NCBI GenBank assembly: GCA_039111635.1
Contig: JBCAQO010000010.1
Location: 806,001 to 870,000 of the forward strand
Origin: Heterobasidion occidentale
Lineage: Eukaryota; Basidiomycota; Agaricomycetes; Russulales; Bondarzewiaceae
Direction: 5' to 3'
Length of the DNA: 64,000 nucleotides
Numbering within the stretch: the first letter of the stretch is position 1; every line of letters begins with the position of its first letter. A program made the position numbers and the translations under genes. Under the pieces are notes generated by a model. The model saw nothing but the letters and a program-made list of their open reading frames with translations, had not been told where the DNA came from and made no database searches. This document shows, piece by piece, positions 41,141 to 52,813 of this stretch.

Positions 41141-42476
41141 AAGCCGAGGATCTGAGGGCATTTGCTAGCATTTGCTGGCATTTGTTTTTGTATGCTACTT
41201 TTACTACGTAGTCAATCTCATCTGCCTGCATCCATTCCCATTGCTACACAATTGTTTGCTTCCAGTCGCAATATATGTGCATTTGTTGCTAATGGCTGGC
41301 ATTTGACCAGAATAACAGTCAAAATTATTATTTACTCCTATTGATTGTATCAGTTGACATCCAATCCCATACTTTGAGATACAAGCACCATAGAATACTA
41401 TCATATGAGATAACTTTGAAATAGATTCATTCGCCAGCGGTCAACAACATTCCAGTGCATCGCCAACCTCCGGACTGGGAATGAATATGGTTGATTGCTC
41501 ATGTTTGCTGGCAAATATATTGCTCTCATTCGCCCACATTCATTCTCAAACTTGGATGTTCTCACTGGGGCTGACTAGTCACTCAGCAGCCCATATCGCG
41601 CCTGCGGACATCCTCACGTATTTGTTGACCTCGTTTCACCTATATATTAAATCAAGATTAATGGTAGTCTCAGAGGCAACAATGTCAAAAAATAACGTGC
41701 TGTCTGCTCTGTACCGGACTCTTCTTGTTTTGGAATTTGCCCTTCTATGACTGGTCTGTTAAGGCGAGGGACCATCCTTGCATAGTAACCAAAACCTGTT
41801 GAAACAGTCAAAATAGTTCCAATCATACGCAACGCAGCTAAAACAGACCATCACGACGAGTTATCTCTCTATAAAGGAAGTAGTGGCCTGGTTTGAGAAC
41901 GTCTTGGGAGGTCCTGCTCAGGATTGTGTCCGTATGAGGCTTGAGCGGGATTTTTTCGTCCAGCAATCTTGGATCTCTTCTGCTCGAAATGATCAACTGA
42001 CCTCCTCCCGAGCCTGGCCGTGAAGCGTGTGAAATGTCAGCTAAAGTTCCCCCAAATTCAAGGAATGGCAGTTTTATTACTGACCAGGTTTCCTCTAGAC
42101 AATCATATCTAGCCACTGATAAAAAATGTTAACTTTGAGGAAGTCAAATGTATAACATTCTGGTCGAGGCTCTCAGCATCAGGTTGAATCATTCCATGAA
42201 AATAACGAACCTGCAACGAGAAATAAATAAAGATCTGGCGTTCTTTTGGATGCCCAAACATGGACATTTTGTTGATCCTCATTTTGGTACGAGCTTGATT
42301 GAGTGTACTTCATCAACCTAGACACACCAGATATCAGGGACTGGTTTGCAGGGGGGTAGTGATTTTAACGATATATCTAATCACTCAAGAGATTTGCAAT
42401 TTATATGGCTAGCTACTAATAGGGGAGGCAGTTGAATACAGCCATAGCAGGCTATCATGAACCGCGCAACAACACA
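41141..42476. other. AT-rich DNA, no gene recognised
   Basis: Short frames only, no conserved motif. Near 41,160-41,290 GGCATTTG and TTTGCTGGCA words recur (41,161, 41,171, 41,280-41,303, 41,498), perhaps a worn repeat. Confidence 0.4.
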
Positions 42477-43402
42477 ACTCCTTGTAGGTGTTCAGTTAGC
42501 CGGATATAGCTCTCACGTGAACACATGTCTGCCAGAGACGGCCAGTCATGGCCAGATATATCCGGTGCAACCTATATACAGGCTGGATTACTTAATAGCA
42601 GCCTACAGACGGCCCGATATGACCAAAAATGTGCACCCATTGGGGATTGAACACAATAGCAGCAGTGCACATACACATAATACATGATCTGACTACCTAA
42701 CCACTGCATCAAACAGGCTATAATAAAACAAACTGCTAGGTAATACATATACGCATAAATCTGACTTATGAATATTTCTGGACATTGCTTGGTAGACAAA
42801 AAAAATGGATTTTGAGTCACTTTCCACTCATTAAAGAGTGGTCTAGAAATGGATGCACATTGACTGATCTTCTTAAATCAGGCTCATATCTTTCAGTGAC
42901 TGAGAACACAATGCATATCTCCATAAATCTGACTTGTGAATAAAATTTTCTCAACATTGCTTGGTAGAGACAAAAAAAATCAATTTTGGGTCACTTTCCA
43001 CTCATTAAGAAGTAATCTGCAAATGAATGCACATTTACTGATTCTCCTAAAGCAGGCTAATATCCTTCAGAGACTGGGAAGTGGTCTAAAATCAAAGTAT
43101 CTTGTTTTCTCCAAGCAATGAGTACAAAATTTGCAGTTGCATCAATGCACATATGTACAGTCAAGCAGGTAATGCTCACATGGTCTCTTTAGTGTGGTAG
43201 TTAAGTGGCTGGAGTTGTGGCTTGTGATGTGGTATATGCATGGGCTCTTGAGTTCAAACCTGTGCCAAACCACAATTGTTTTTATTCATTTGGGTCAAAT
43301 ACGGAAGCTTGTCAGAGATATCCGGTTGTGACCGGCCGTCTCTGGCAGACATGTGTTCATGTGAGAGTTATGTCTGGCTAACTGAACTCCCTCACTCCTT
43401 GT
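42477..43402. mobile_element. 908-base TIR element (hAT-like MITE) with 9-base flanking duplication
   Basis: ACTCCTTGT occurs at 42,477-42,485 and 43,394-43,402. Between them, the left end (GTTCAGTTAGC ... CACGTGAACACATGTCTGCC, AGAGACGGCC) and the right end read in reverse complement (GTTCAGTTAGC ... CACATGAACACATGTCTGCC, AGAGACGGCC) form long inverted repeats of about 75 bases. The inside holds no gene but a tandem duplication of about 160 bases (42,754-42,905 and 42,921-43,080), including CATTGCTTGGTAGA and CACTTTCCACTCATTAA. An 8- or 9-base duplication fits the hAT superfamily (8 expected). Confidence 0.82.
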
Positions 43403-43718
43403 GATGCCTTGTTTGTCTGATAGGCTCTGATCAGGCATCTGCGATGATGATCAGCGAAACAGGGATTGAGTTGTGTGCAATCAGGGAAGCTTATATGATA
43501 TCTAAATGTTCATAAACAGGGATAATGGGTCAAAGTGTATGTGCCAACAAGGACCTACTATCTAGTACAGTGCCTACAGCTGCCTACAGTCTCTAGCATT
43601 TGAGTGTGCCAGGCACGCATATAATCAGGTAACAAGGGGTATTGAAGCAATGTTGACAACAAGGATTGCTATTTAATGATCACTAGTTGGAGCTTCAGTG
43701 AATCCAAACCCGTACATC

Positions 43719-45112
43719 ATGACTTCTAGCTCATCTCAACCTGCCCATATGCTATCAAAAAAATCCGTCAAATTGAAGTACAATTTATTCATCTTCCGCC
43801 CCTACTATGACGGGGTCGTAGTCCTAATCGGTGAGGTTCTCGAGGCTGGAATTTGCAGATTGCTTAGAAGTCCGTCAATTGGCAAGCATCAACCAAAAAC
43901 TTACAAAAGCATCGTCTAAGAGTCTGCACCGTTAGATAGAGCTCATGGATGAAGATCCCACGGAGTATGCGCTTCGCCCTATCGAGATCATGAAGTGGCC
44001 CACTTCAATCTTGGACTACCTTGTGAGAGCAACAGGCCCTACAATATCACCTCTTGACAAAACAGTACTGCCTCCTAGTGACTATGGCTTGTTTGGTGTG
44101 TCTTGACTATCACGAGGTACGCGCCTCAATCCTCGACTCCAATCTCATCTAGTACTTCAGAGATTACCAAGGCAGCCAAGGCATATACACCGTTTGAGTC
44201 TGTACCATCAATCATCTCTCTGCAGGAAGAGAGCAAGTGTGGTACTCACTATGTGGGCAAACTGATTGACACGGTGCTGCACCTACCAGTCTTCCCCCCT
44301 TTCAACATGGCTCATGACATTCTGATTTTAGAATACCATGGAGACTTCCTTCAAGACATCAGTCATGGAAAGAGACAAACACTGCTTTGTTACAGCAGCA
44401 GTGGCATCACAGGAGGTGCAACTTGATGTGTTCTGGATCCTGCCTCCGAGGTGGTCGTTCAAGGTTCTGTGGTACTCGCATTCTCAAAATGGTCCTGCGC
44501 ATCTGACAGCATATTGAATACAGCTTATAGATGTATTTGTGCTAGAAGATTACAATCCGAAGCCTTATATCACCATCTCAAATGCCATTGTGATGCAGAA
44601 AGACCTCATACCGCTCTTCCTTAACAATGCCTTTAGAATAAACATTGACGTGCGTGACATGTATTTTTTTTCGAGCCTCGTACTCAAACAGTGTTACCAC
44701 AAAGGATGACTATCGTGTCATGGTATTTTGGGACCTTGGGTCTATACAGCTGCCTGAACATCTACCAAAGCATCGAGAGACTTTGTCCTTTGGCCCGGAC
44801 GACAAATTTCTGCGAGAACATTTCATCTGGTGTCTTATTGTGAACCTCCTAGGCGGAGACATCTCTGAAGATGTCAGTGTCCATGACATACAGTGGGCCA
44901 TGGAAGACTTTTGTGGAATGAAGGAACATGCCCCCTTGGAGGAAAATGACAAGAGATGGGACACTCCTCTTGGCATAGAAGTATCTGAGATGCTCAAGAG
45001 GAAATCTTTGGACGAGAAAGAAACAGAGAAGTACATTTGGACAAGATATCCTGAATACTCTGATGAAATGGTTGCCAATGTGATTCGAGCAATGTTCCAT
45101 AGTGACTTTTGA
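43719..45112 (+). pseudogene. HNH-like basidiomycete family, copy A (degenerate)
   Basis: Ordered coding-like pieces in several frames: MTSSSSQPAHMLSKKS and LFIFRPYYDGVVVLIGEVLE; EIMKWPTSILDYLVRATGPT and SPLDKTVLPPSDYGLF; TKAAKAYTPFESVPS; YITISNAIVMQKDLIPLFLN; and a last exon with DDYRVMVFWDLGSIQLPEHL, DDKFLREHFIWCLIVNLLGG and DISEDVSVHD, stop at 45,110-45,112. The layout (LPPSDYG, then an N-x-I-x-x-x-x-DL-x-x-xF block, then a C-terminal domain) resembles basidiomycete proteins annotated with HNH nuclease domains, but the His residues are eroded. Copies B (48.9-50.2 kb) and D (53.1 kb) share the last exon. Confidence 0.5.
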
Positions 45113-45284
45113 CAGTCTTCCTTATAATTGAAAATTTTATAAAAGCTGAGACAGAAAGTGATCTTACTGCCGCCTCTGTGGGATTTTTTTTTTGAGGTGT
45201 CATGATTCCAGGAAAATCGAAATGGTCCAAAAAAGTGTTCCTTGCTCACTCAGCTTCGATTATATCAACCTACTTTATAAGTAT

Positions 45285-46580
45285 ACCTGATTGAGTCGAT
45301 AAGGTGCAGATGGATGGAGTCAAAGCGAGATGATTTGGGTGAACGGCTGAGGACCTGAATAGTAATTGAGTGAGTTTGTAGTCGTGGTACGTCTTTTCCT
45401 GCAACGCCACTCGTGCGGCCATTCTTGAGTGAGTGATTGGACACAGTGTACGTGCACTCACTGTCAAAAATCATGGCAGCGGATGGGCGCCTAAGAGTGC
45501 TGTTTAGTTGATATGTGACATGCTCCCTCCTTGCTGGCAGTGCTGCGCTCTCGCATGTGTCGCGGCTATAAGAGACCTGTCACCTCAACGGCTTTCCCTG
45601 TAATGCTCATCCGGGCTCTTGGCAGTCTAATGGTGCTGGTCAAGAAATCAGCCGTGTTGAACCACGATACGTTCATCTTCCGTCCATATGCGAGCAAGGT
45701 TACTCTCCTGATGGGTGAGTTTTGCAGACTGGCAGTTGCACACTTGATTAAACTTCCTTCGACAAGGCCTCAACCAGAGATTGACAAAAAGTGTCATCTG
45801 CAAGTCTGCATCACTGGGTACATCTCATTAGCTCGAAAACTGATGGTCAAGCACTTCACCCTGTGACGCTCGGTAAGTGGCCCTTTGCCATCTTGACTTA
45901 CTTTGCGGAGCCAACATGTCCTGCAATATCGCCTCTTGACTCAACGACACTGCATGCCAGTAATTGGTATGTTCAATAGCAAATGGAATCATCAGTCCTT
46001 GATCTCACCTCTTATTTAGGAACTACTGAGGCCACCAGGCAATCTATATCGTTTGATACTGTACCACAAGTACTTTGTTGAAAGAGAGCAAGCATGAGGG
46101 AGAGAAACATTATCTAGAGGGTGTAGTCAAAATGGTACTGTATCAACAAGCATTTTCAAAGGCTGTCGTGGTGTGACTAAAATGCAGTATGTAAATTCTG
46201 TTGAGAGAATGGCACCACTGAGACTGCAGACGTCTGCCTGTAGTATGTCTCAGCAAATAAGTGGGACACTTAAAATTGAGATGATGGAGAAAACATTGAT
46301 GGCTCACTAGGCTTTGGGTAAACATACTTTCTCTGTAACTGAATCTGAATGGGGTCGCCAATGCGGAAGCAAATGAAGTCAAAGCAAGCCGAGTCTCTGT
46401 CGTGTGAGTGAATTTGTAGTTGCGCTACGTTTTCTCCTGCATCGACGCTCGTGCACCTATTCTTGGGTGAGCTATCAGACACGTTGGACGTGTAGTCAAC
46501 GACATCCTGTCAAAAACAATAGCAGCGGATAGGCATCTAAGAGTGCCATTCATCTAGTCCGGGTCAGCTTCTTGCTGGCA
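45285..46580. repeat. Direct duplication carrying HNH-like family copy C
   Basis: 45,285-45,545 and about 46,310-46,580 are related (shared words AGTGAGTTTGTAGT/AGTGAATTTGTAGT, CACTCGTGC/CGCTCGTGC, GCAGCGGATGGGCGCCTAAG/GCAGCGGATAGGCATCTAAG, TTGCTGGCAGTGCTG). The unit length is about 1.03 kb. Between them 45,600-45,990 encodes LKKSAVLNHDTFIFRPYASK-like and LTYFAEPTCPAISPLDSTT-like pieces of the family. The minus strand of both duplicated segments has a related short frame (SLKNGRTSGVAGKDVPRLQT and SPKNRCTSVDAGENVAQLQI), so a divergent small gene may have existed. Confidence 0.55.
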
Positions 46581-47099
46581 GTGCTGCCACTCCATAGCTG
46601 TAGGGGACATGTCACATCATCTGATTGTTTAATCTCACAGTATGATGGTGTTGGTGGAGCCTTGAGCAGTGGCAATGGTGGATAAAGTCAACACAGAATT
46701 GGATAGAACGACTTACATGGCGAGATCCATTGGCATTATTGCTGATGAGGGACAATGATCTTCTCGCCAAATGCAAATATCATGACACGGAGAATTCAGG
46801 GATCTGGAAGATTGCTTTCATTTGAGCGTAATTTTTGCGGAGCCAGGTAGAGGACAAAGGGGAGGATGCACTCCTTGGAGGTCAAGCAAAGCCAAGATCC
46901 TCTGGTGATAGAGGGGCCGTGTAAAGGTAGAAGATGAACTCATCTATGGATGTGCCAAATTGCAGATCTGGCTTGCCTGTGTTCACGGAAGACAATGGAG
47001 GGATAACCATCAATTATGAGTCATTTATAAGGACGAGGTGCTCTTCGTGAACACAGACGAACAGCTTGCAGAGCTCCTATGAGTCTTCAACCTTGCGGA
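46581..47099. other. No recognisable gene
   Basis: About 520 bases of ordinary composition with no supported frame. Confidence 0.4.
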
Positions 47100-47779
47100 C
47101 GTGGTCTGTGAATCAGCGGATGTCTGAGCAGGGCGTGGGGCACCCACAAAGTGCTGGAAGGGGAAGTGGGAGCGGATGTAGAACCAGCGGATGACGGGCT
47201 TTGAAAGGAAGATGATGATAACGCAGAGGACGCCCTCGAGGGTGACGAGCAGGAAACCAAAGCAGTAGCAACATATTCGAGGGACATCAGGCGACGAGGG
47301 GGCATGGTCATCTCGTGTCGGCAGTCGGCAGAAGTCGGTGGTGGAGACGGTGCATGCATGTGCCTCCTTATACTCCTCTCCACCCTCTACCTCTCCTCAC
47401 CGACCCGGAGGTATCTGTATGGCAGCCTCAAACTTTGCACTGCGCTGCATGCCCACTTCTTTCGCAAACCCCATCCCAGAGCGCCATTTTCCCACCTTTC
47501 TCAAGTTTGAAAGTATCCGCCGTCAACTGACCACCGGCAAATACAGCTCTCACTAGGTCACTCGCATCATGTCCTTCAAGGTGGTGAGGGCGCTGATATA
47601 TCATCGATAATGTTGATGACTCACGTCGCTATCCTGCTCGTCATCTGCTCCTTTGCACCACGCTATATTGCCTTTTATCCACCAGGTATCCCTATCTTTC
47701 TCACAGGCGCGATTTCTATCGGTTTCCCTCCAAAGACACAACATCTTTAAGTAGATAGGCATGGTATAGAGAAGAACGT

Positions 47780-48063
47780 CATTGGATTCTCGTCAAAACT
47801 CATTACTGCAAACAGAGAGGCTCCCGCTTCTACTAGAGTTTCTCGTCATCGTATTCAGTCAACCAATTAACACTCATGAGTCCCTAGGCTTGACTGCTTC
47901 CATTGTTGCTCTATGTACTTCACCGCTCCTTGGAATTTATATCATGACACCTCCTCAATGCACCAGTTTCTTTGGTTGGCCGAACTCATCTTTGACTGTC
48001 TCAGTAGGATGTTTGAACCCATCGTCACCGAGCACCAAATTTATTCAACCCGATGATAAGCCT
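47780..48063 (+). pseudogene. Degenerate copy of the 302-residue ORF
   Basis: LPLLLEFLVIVFSQPINTHE followed by SLGLTASIV corresponds to LYHEFLIIEFDYPFGNHGPP and GLNAPIIF of the intact ORF. In another frame HQFLWLAELIFDCLSRMFEP and IVTEHQIYSTR match HQCFWFARTIFDCFTRMFNP and VVTEYRVSSLR. The part between is deleted, and stops interrupt it. Confidence 0.75.
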
Positions 48064-48889
48064 TGAGATAAGATCATCTCTAGGAGGTCCCACCCACTGC
48101 ATTTTGTGCGTCAATCCACCAACTGTCAGGCAAATTGAATTATGCTCAGGTTGCTCAAGATCACACTTAAGGCAAGATCACACTTACGGCGTAAATCTAG
48201 GAGGAGGCACCAAAAACTGAGTTCTTAGCTCGCCAAAGCTCTCCTCCCGCCCGCGCGGCGACATAGCTCAGTAAACTCAAGCAACGGCATCAGACATTTA
48301 CTTCCGCTCATGTCTTCCTCAAATATACCTTTTATAGGACTCAGGTGTAAGTACTCTTATCCTCTTTTCATTGCTGTCGACGTGTGCGTTATTTGTCATG
48401 GATATGTTCTCGGTTTCCTTGGTTGACATCAATACTGAACATGTCACGTTTTACACTGTAAAGCAACTGCATGACTTCAAGCCTTAGGTCTCGATAAAGC
48501 GGTACCCTAGGTTTGTCCAACTACTGGTCAATACATTCTCTTCCGCTGCGTGCTGCCCTCCTTTCCATCCTTGAATTATTCAGTTCGACACATGATATGT
48601 TCATTCATTGGCCAAGCTCAGTGCAGCACCATCTCTCCGTCTAGCTTACGTGCATCTGGACTACAACATTTCCTGGAACGATACGAGCTACACACCACTG
48701 TATATCAATCATCCTGCACTGCAATTTGCCGCTCGCAGGTCACAGGCAAGGCTAACTTTACCTGAATCAAGCTGACTGCATTTGCGGAAAGATCACGCAT
48801 AGGAACACTATTTCCTGTTATATAGTACGTCACAATATGACAAAATCAGCGTGAATCACCCCCAAGCTCCATTTTCCCGAAGCAATCAG

Positions 48890-50193
48890 ATCAATGACTT
48901 CCAACTCACCCCCAACCGTTCATCTGCTATCCAAAAGGTCAGTCATGTTCAACTGCGATACCTTCATCTTCCATCCACATAGGTTCAGTCTTCATCTGTT
49001 CATCGGTGGGTTTTGAAGATTCAAAGTCGCAGACTCATCGGAACGTCCAATACTAGGCATCAATCAGAAATTGACACAAGCATCATTTGAAAGTCTACAT
49101 TGATAGATCCGTCTCACTGGCTCACTAACCCGGAATTATGAACTTTGCCTGTTGAGGTCGGCAAGTTGCCCCGAATGATCTTGGGCTACCACGCGAAGCC
49201 AACAAGTCCTGCAATATTGCCTCTTGACTCAACAACGCTGCCTACCGGTGATTATGGGTGGTATGGTATGTTCATCAGCAAGCACAGTCGTCAGGAGTTT
49301 ATCTCACCTAGTATACTAGTACTAGAAGTTGCCGACACCCCTGGCACCTTGTATTGTTTGATAGCAAACTATGGAAGTCGTCTTATCTAGAAGAGAACAA
49401 TTGTGCTAGTGAATACATTCCAGAGGAAGCCATCAAAAAGGTGCTGAACGACTAGTCTTTCTGCTCCTCTTCCAAGCTGATGATCATCCGGATTTCAGAC
49501 TGCTATGACAGATTCAATTAAAGACTCTGTCATGGGAAGAGACAAACAGTGCTTATTTACGGGATCAACAGAGGAGGGGACGTTAGACGTGTCGTAGATC
49601 CTACCTCCTCTGTGGTCGTTCAAGGTCTGTACCTTTCCTTACATATATGAGACATTCACGATCTAATTGAGCTTGAATACAGTATCTCAATACCCTTTTG
49701 CCGGACAATTATGATTTTACGCCCTACATCACCGACTTGAATGCAATCACAATGCAAGCAGGCCTTATCTCTCTTTTCCTTGACAATTCTTTCAGAGTAG
49801 ACGTTGACGTACATCTGCTACATGTGTTCTCCTTGCATGATTCATGTACTCAATGTCGGGCTTGAAGGACAACTATTATATTGTGGTCTTCAGGGACCTC
49901 GGGGATTTTCAAACGCACTCCAATTCACTCCACTCAAATCTACTCAATTGTTCCGAGTCTACATTCATTGGCCCGGATGTCAAATTTCTGCGCGAACACT
50001 TCCACCGGTGTCTCCTTGTGAACTTACTCGGTGGGGACATTTCAGAAGATTACAGTCCGGCTGATGTGGATGACGCTTATGATGAATTTGGTGTAATGGA
50101 AGATGAGGAGCTGTTGGCTGCTGATGATGATAGATGGAAGTCTCCGCTTGGTAAAGAGATGCTGGATATGTGCCACAGGATGAAGGATGATTG
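48890..50193 (+). pseudogene. HNH-like basidiomycete family, copy B (degenerate)
   Basis: Pieces in order: SVMFNCDTFIFHPH; LPVEVGKLPRMILGYHAKPT and SPAILPLDSTTLPTGDYGWY; YITDLNAITMQAGLISLFLD with NSFRVDVDV; and the final exon LKDNYYIVVFRDLGDFQ, DVKFLREHFHRCLLVNLLGG, DISEDYSPADVDDAYDEFGV, stop at 50,191-50,193. Frame changes and stops separate the pieces. The last exon alone is intact. Confidence 0.55.
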
Positions 50194-50369
50194 ATTGACG
50201 CCGCTATATGACTTGTAAGTAGCTCGAGAATGTCAAATGACTCTTGTCACCAATTTTTTGTCATTGATAGCATGAAGCCAGATCTGCTTGATTGCGAGAT
50301 TTTTCAAGGCAGCCATAGTGTGATTCAATGCTTAGAATTGTTGTTGAACAAGACTGTAGCGAATGAGCC

Positions 50370-50540
50370 TCTTTGTACCAACATTGAATATTGAATGCCT
50401 GCACATGCACACACTGTGCACACATCACCTTGCTTTTGCTCCACTACTTGCTCGTCAGTCTCCCCATTCCCAGTCCCACCTACTTTCACCTGAATACGCT
50501 GCAGCATCAGCAGAACATTGCCATTGTCCTCACATGGATA
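50370..50540 (+). pseudogene. Decayed duplicate of PEX1 exon 1 to start of exon 2
   Basis: GAATGCCTGCACATGCACAC, CACCTTGCTTTTGCTCCACT, TGCTCGTCAGTCTCCCCAT and CATTGCCATTGTCCTCACAT follow, with spacing close to that in PEX1, GAATGCCTCGACGCGCTCGC, CACTTGCTTTCCCTCCGCTC, CGCTCGTCAACCTCCCCAT and CATGTTGCCGTTCTCCTCAC (53,667-53,850). It sits after HNH-like copy B just as real PEX1 follows HNH-like copy D. No open frame. Confidence 0.65.
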
Positions 50541-50731
50541 ATACAGTGAAATAAGGAGCATACAGGTTCCGTCTTGCAAGAACATGGCAGAGAATGTTCA
50601 TGATGCTCAACATGGCATCCTTCAGCCTTTGGGCCTTGCAGCCCTTGCCACGCTACGCTCACTTCTCACCGACCTTGGGAAATGCCATCCAGAAGCGCTA
50701 TGGCTGTGCCCATCTAGCCTTGCTCTTGCAT

Positions 50732-51690
50732 AGGCCCCAGGAAGCTCCACTAGATGTTTCCCCATCAAAACCCTCAAAATCCGGCCAAAAAAATAGTAAC
50801 TTTTGCTGATTTTTGCCCCAGAAAAAGAGTAATTCCGACAGGGATGATCACGTGTGTCACAATTTGTCATGATTTGTCACACAATGTCACGCTAATTTTC
50901 CAGCTCTCGTTTCCGCATGTTTCCGTTCGTTTCTGCCATTTCTTCCTCCTCACAGGCACTCGCGGTAGTTTAGATACATGGGAATCAATGAAATACATTA
51001 CATTTGCGAAAAAAAAATCAAATCCTGACATCTTGACCGACCGCTTTCAAAGATTGAGCTACAGTAAGAGCTGCTTCTACCTTCGGCTTCATAAGTGCCT
51101 TCCAGCGTGAAGCAGCGATTGACGTGAGCCGCATGACAGATGTGACATTATCTTCAAAAGAGCCAATTGGGCGGGTGTTCTTGATCAGACCTCTCACAAG
51201 AGGGCCGAGCCAAGAGAAGATTAAAGAGTCGACAGGGTCTTGTGCCTGCTGCATCAATGCCCCGAAAATGTTGATAGGTGCTGGAGATCTTAAGACAGTT
51301 CTCGCTATGGTTGACTAGAGGTGCAAGATCAAGTTCATTGAAATGTATGTTCCGGATCCGTCGTGAATGCTTGTCTGGCACAAGATTAGCAAGCTCCGCA
51401 GCGCTGAGGGACATGACGAGAGAGAAGCGGAAACAGACGCTGGCAGACAACGCTCGGAAGCGCTCGGAGGCTCTCGGAGCTCTCCGAAGGTCAAAAATAG
51501 TTCAAAACTCCCACGTGCGGGGGGGCTGGAAGTCTCCGATGGGGCCTAAAAAATAGTAAAACCGATAAGGTTTGGCTCATTTTCGCAGAATCTCGTCTCA
51601 AAAATAGTAAAAATGGGAAAGATTATACCACATTTTCGCCCTAAAAAGAGTAACTTCCGGGGAAACATCTAGTGGAGCTTCCCGGGGCCT
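50732..51690. mobile_element. 959-base TIR element inserted in duplication unit 2
   Basis: Left end AGGCCCCAGGAAGCTCCACT continuing AGATGTTTCCCC (50,732-50,763) is matched in inverted orientation at 51,659-51,690 (GGGGAAACATCTAGTGGAGC then TTCCCGGGGCCT) with one mismatch. TCTTGC flanks both sides (50,724-50,729 and 51,691-51,696), a possible target duplication. AAAAATAGTAA and AAAAGAGTAA words recur near both ends. A minus-strand relic inside (51,018-51,257) reads DSLIFSWLGPLVRGLIKNTR and ASRWKALMKPKVEAALTV but has no recognised family. Confidence 0.75.
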
Positions 51691-51827
51691 TCTTGCGTTC
51701 GATTTTGAAGGTGCGCGCTCGGTCCACAGTCAACTGACCACACAGCCTACTGGGCACCTTGTCCGCGTGGGAATCCGCACAACAACTAGGTTAATCGTAT
51801 CGCCTTTATAAAGGCAGTGTTCCAACA

Positions 51828-51841
51828 TATATATATATATC
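51828..51841 (+). promoter_or_regulatory. (AT)n TATA-like element upstream of the 302-residue ORF
   Basis: TATATATATATATC about 65 bases before the ATG at 51,905. Position and sequence fit a core promoter; a plain AT microsatellite is the alternative. Confidence 0.35.
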
Positions 51842-51904
51842 GACGTTGCTGGCGATTCTCGTCCACAGTCTACACGCTCTCCCACATACCCTTCCTTGCC
51901 CAAC

Positions 51905-52813
51905 ATGCTCCTTAGCGCCGCGCTTTGTTGCATCCCATCCCGTCCCGCTTATCCCAGATTCTCTCGAAATCCCATCTATTTCCCCTACGACACATCGTAC
52001 ATGGATACGTCTGTTTGGGCGGGCATGGCGCTTTACATGTATGACAGAGAAGAAGAACACCCACATCTCGTCAAGATACATCACTGCAAGAGAACCTCCA
52101 ACCTCTACCACGAGTTCCTCATCATCGAATTCGATTACCCATTCGGTAATCATGGGCCCCCAGGCTTGAATGCTCCCATTATTTTCGAACGGTCGCTCAA
52201 CACCGACAAGATCGTCCAGCGAGACCTCATTCGTCCCAACGTCAACATCCGGAAAGTGACTCGCAGTGATCCCCCATGTTTTCCTTGGGACCGCGATGAC
52301 TCTGATCCTCCGATTGACCGTGTAATCATCCCTCAGCAAGATAAGAAAGTCTCTGTCATCGTCGAAAACAGGAGATGGCGATACAAAGTCTGTCGCACTC
52401 TCATATTTCACCCGCACCGGCGCCCATCAGACATCACTTTCTCCGCACTTCTCCGCACTTTGGAAAAATATCCCCCCGATTACACCTCCTTGTCGCACCA
52501 ATGCTTTTGGTTTGCTAGGACCATCTTCGACTGCTTCACCAGGATGTTCAATCCCGTCGTCACCGAGTATCGCGTTTCCTCGCTACGAGACGCCGACGGT
52601 AGTCTCCGGACCATTTTCACCATCCAGCCCGCCGACCCGCCTTTGGATGAGATTATCTCCAGTTTCAATGCAGAACATGCCGCCGTCGTCGAGGAGAGGT
52701 CCCAACCTAGTCATCCTGCTCGTCAATTCGCCGACATGCAGGCAATTGTGATTGAAAGCAGGGCTCGGATACGCGTCAATGAGGCGGTGACAGACGCATT
52801 GCACACGGCGTAG
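51905..52813 (+). CDS. Uncharacterised 302-residue intronless basidiomycete ORF
   Basis: A single exon from ATG 51,905 to TAG 52,811-52,813. Content: YMDTSVWAGMALYMYDREEE, LYHEFLIIEFDYPFGNHGPP, KVSVIVENRRWRYKVCRTLI, TFSALLRTLEKYPPDYTSLS, HQCFWFARTIFDCFTRMFNP and a helical tail (FNAEHAAVVEERSQPSHPAR). No transmembrane segment or known catalytic motif. The ordered W/Y-rich motifs and a mutated second copy at 47.8 kb show a real family. It lies next to an HNH-like fragment, as the second copy does, so the two may travel together. It is the only open member in a region where everything around it is decayed. Confidence 0.65.
   Translation: MLLSAALCCIPSRPAYPRFSRNPIYFPYDTSYMDTSVWAGMALYMYDREEEHPHLVKIHHCKRTSNLYHEFLIIEFDYPFGNHGPPGLNAPIIFERSLNTDKIVQRDLIRPNVNIRKVTRSDPPCFPWDRDDSDPPIDRVIIPQQDKKVSVIVENRRWRYKVCRTLIFHPHRRPSDITFSALLRTLEKYPPDYTSLSHQCFWFARTIFDCFTRMFNPVVTEYRVSSLRDADGSLRTIFTIQPADPPLDEIISSFNAEHAAVVEERSQPSHPARQFADMQAIVIESRARIRVNEAVTDALHTA

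Larger units (their letters stand above)
47100..50560 (+). repeat. Segmental duplication, unit 1 (decayed)
   Basis: Same order of parts as unit 2 (50.6-53.9 kb): a short flank related to 50,600-50,730 plus 51,690-51,745 (shared GTCAACTGACCAC), a wreck of the 302-residue ORF (47,780-48,063), an HNH-like copy (48,890-50,193) and a decayed piece of the PEX1 5' end (50,370-50,540). Similarity is partial but collinear, so unit 1 is an old tandem copy of a block that ended inside PEX1. Confidence 0.6.

Noticed and set aside
40293..41231. 312- and 290-codon minus-strand frames across the GAGCAG array
   Set aside because: Leu/Pro/Ala repeats are the complement of a purine-rich minisatellite; no independent coding evidence.
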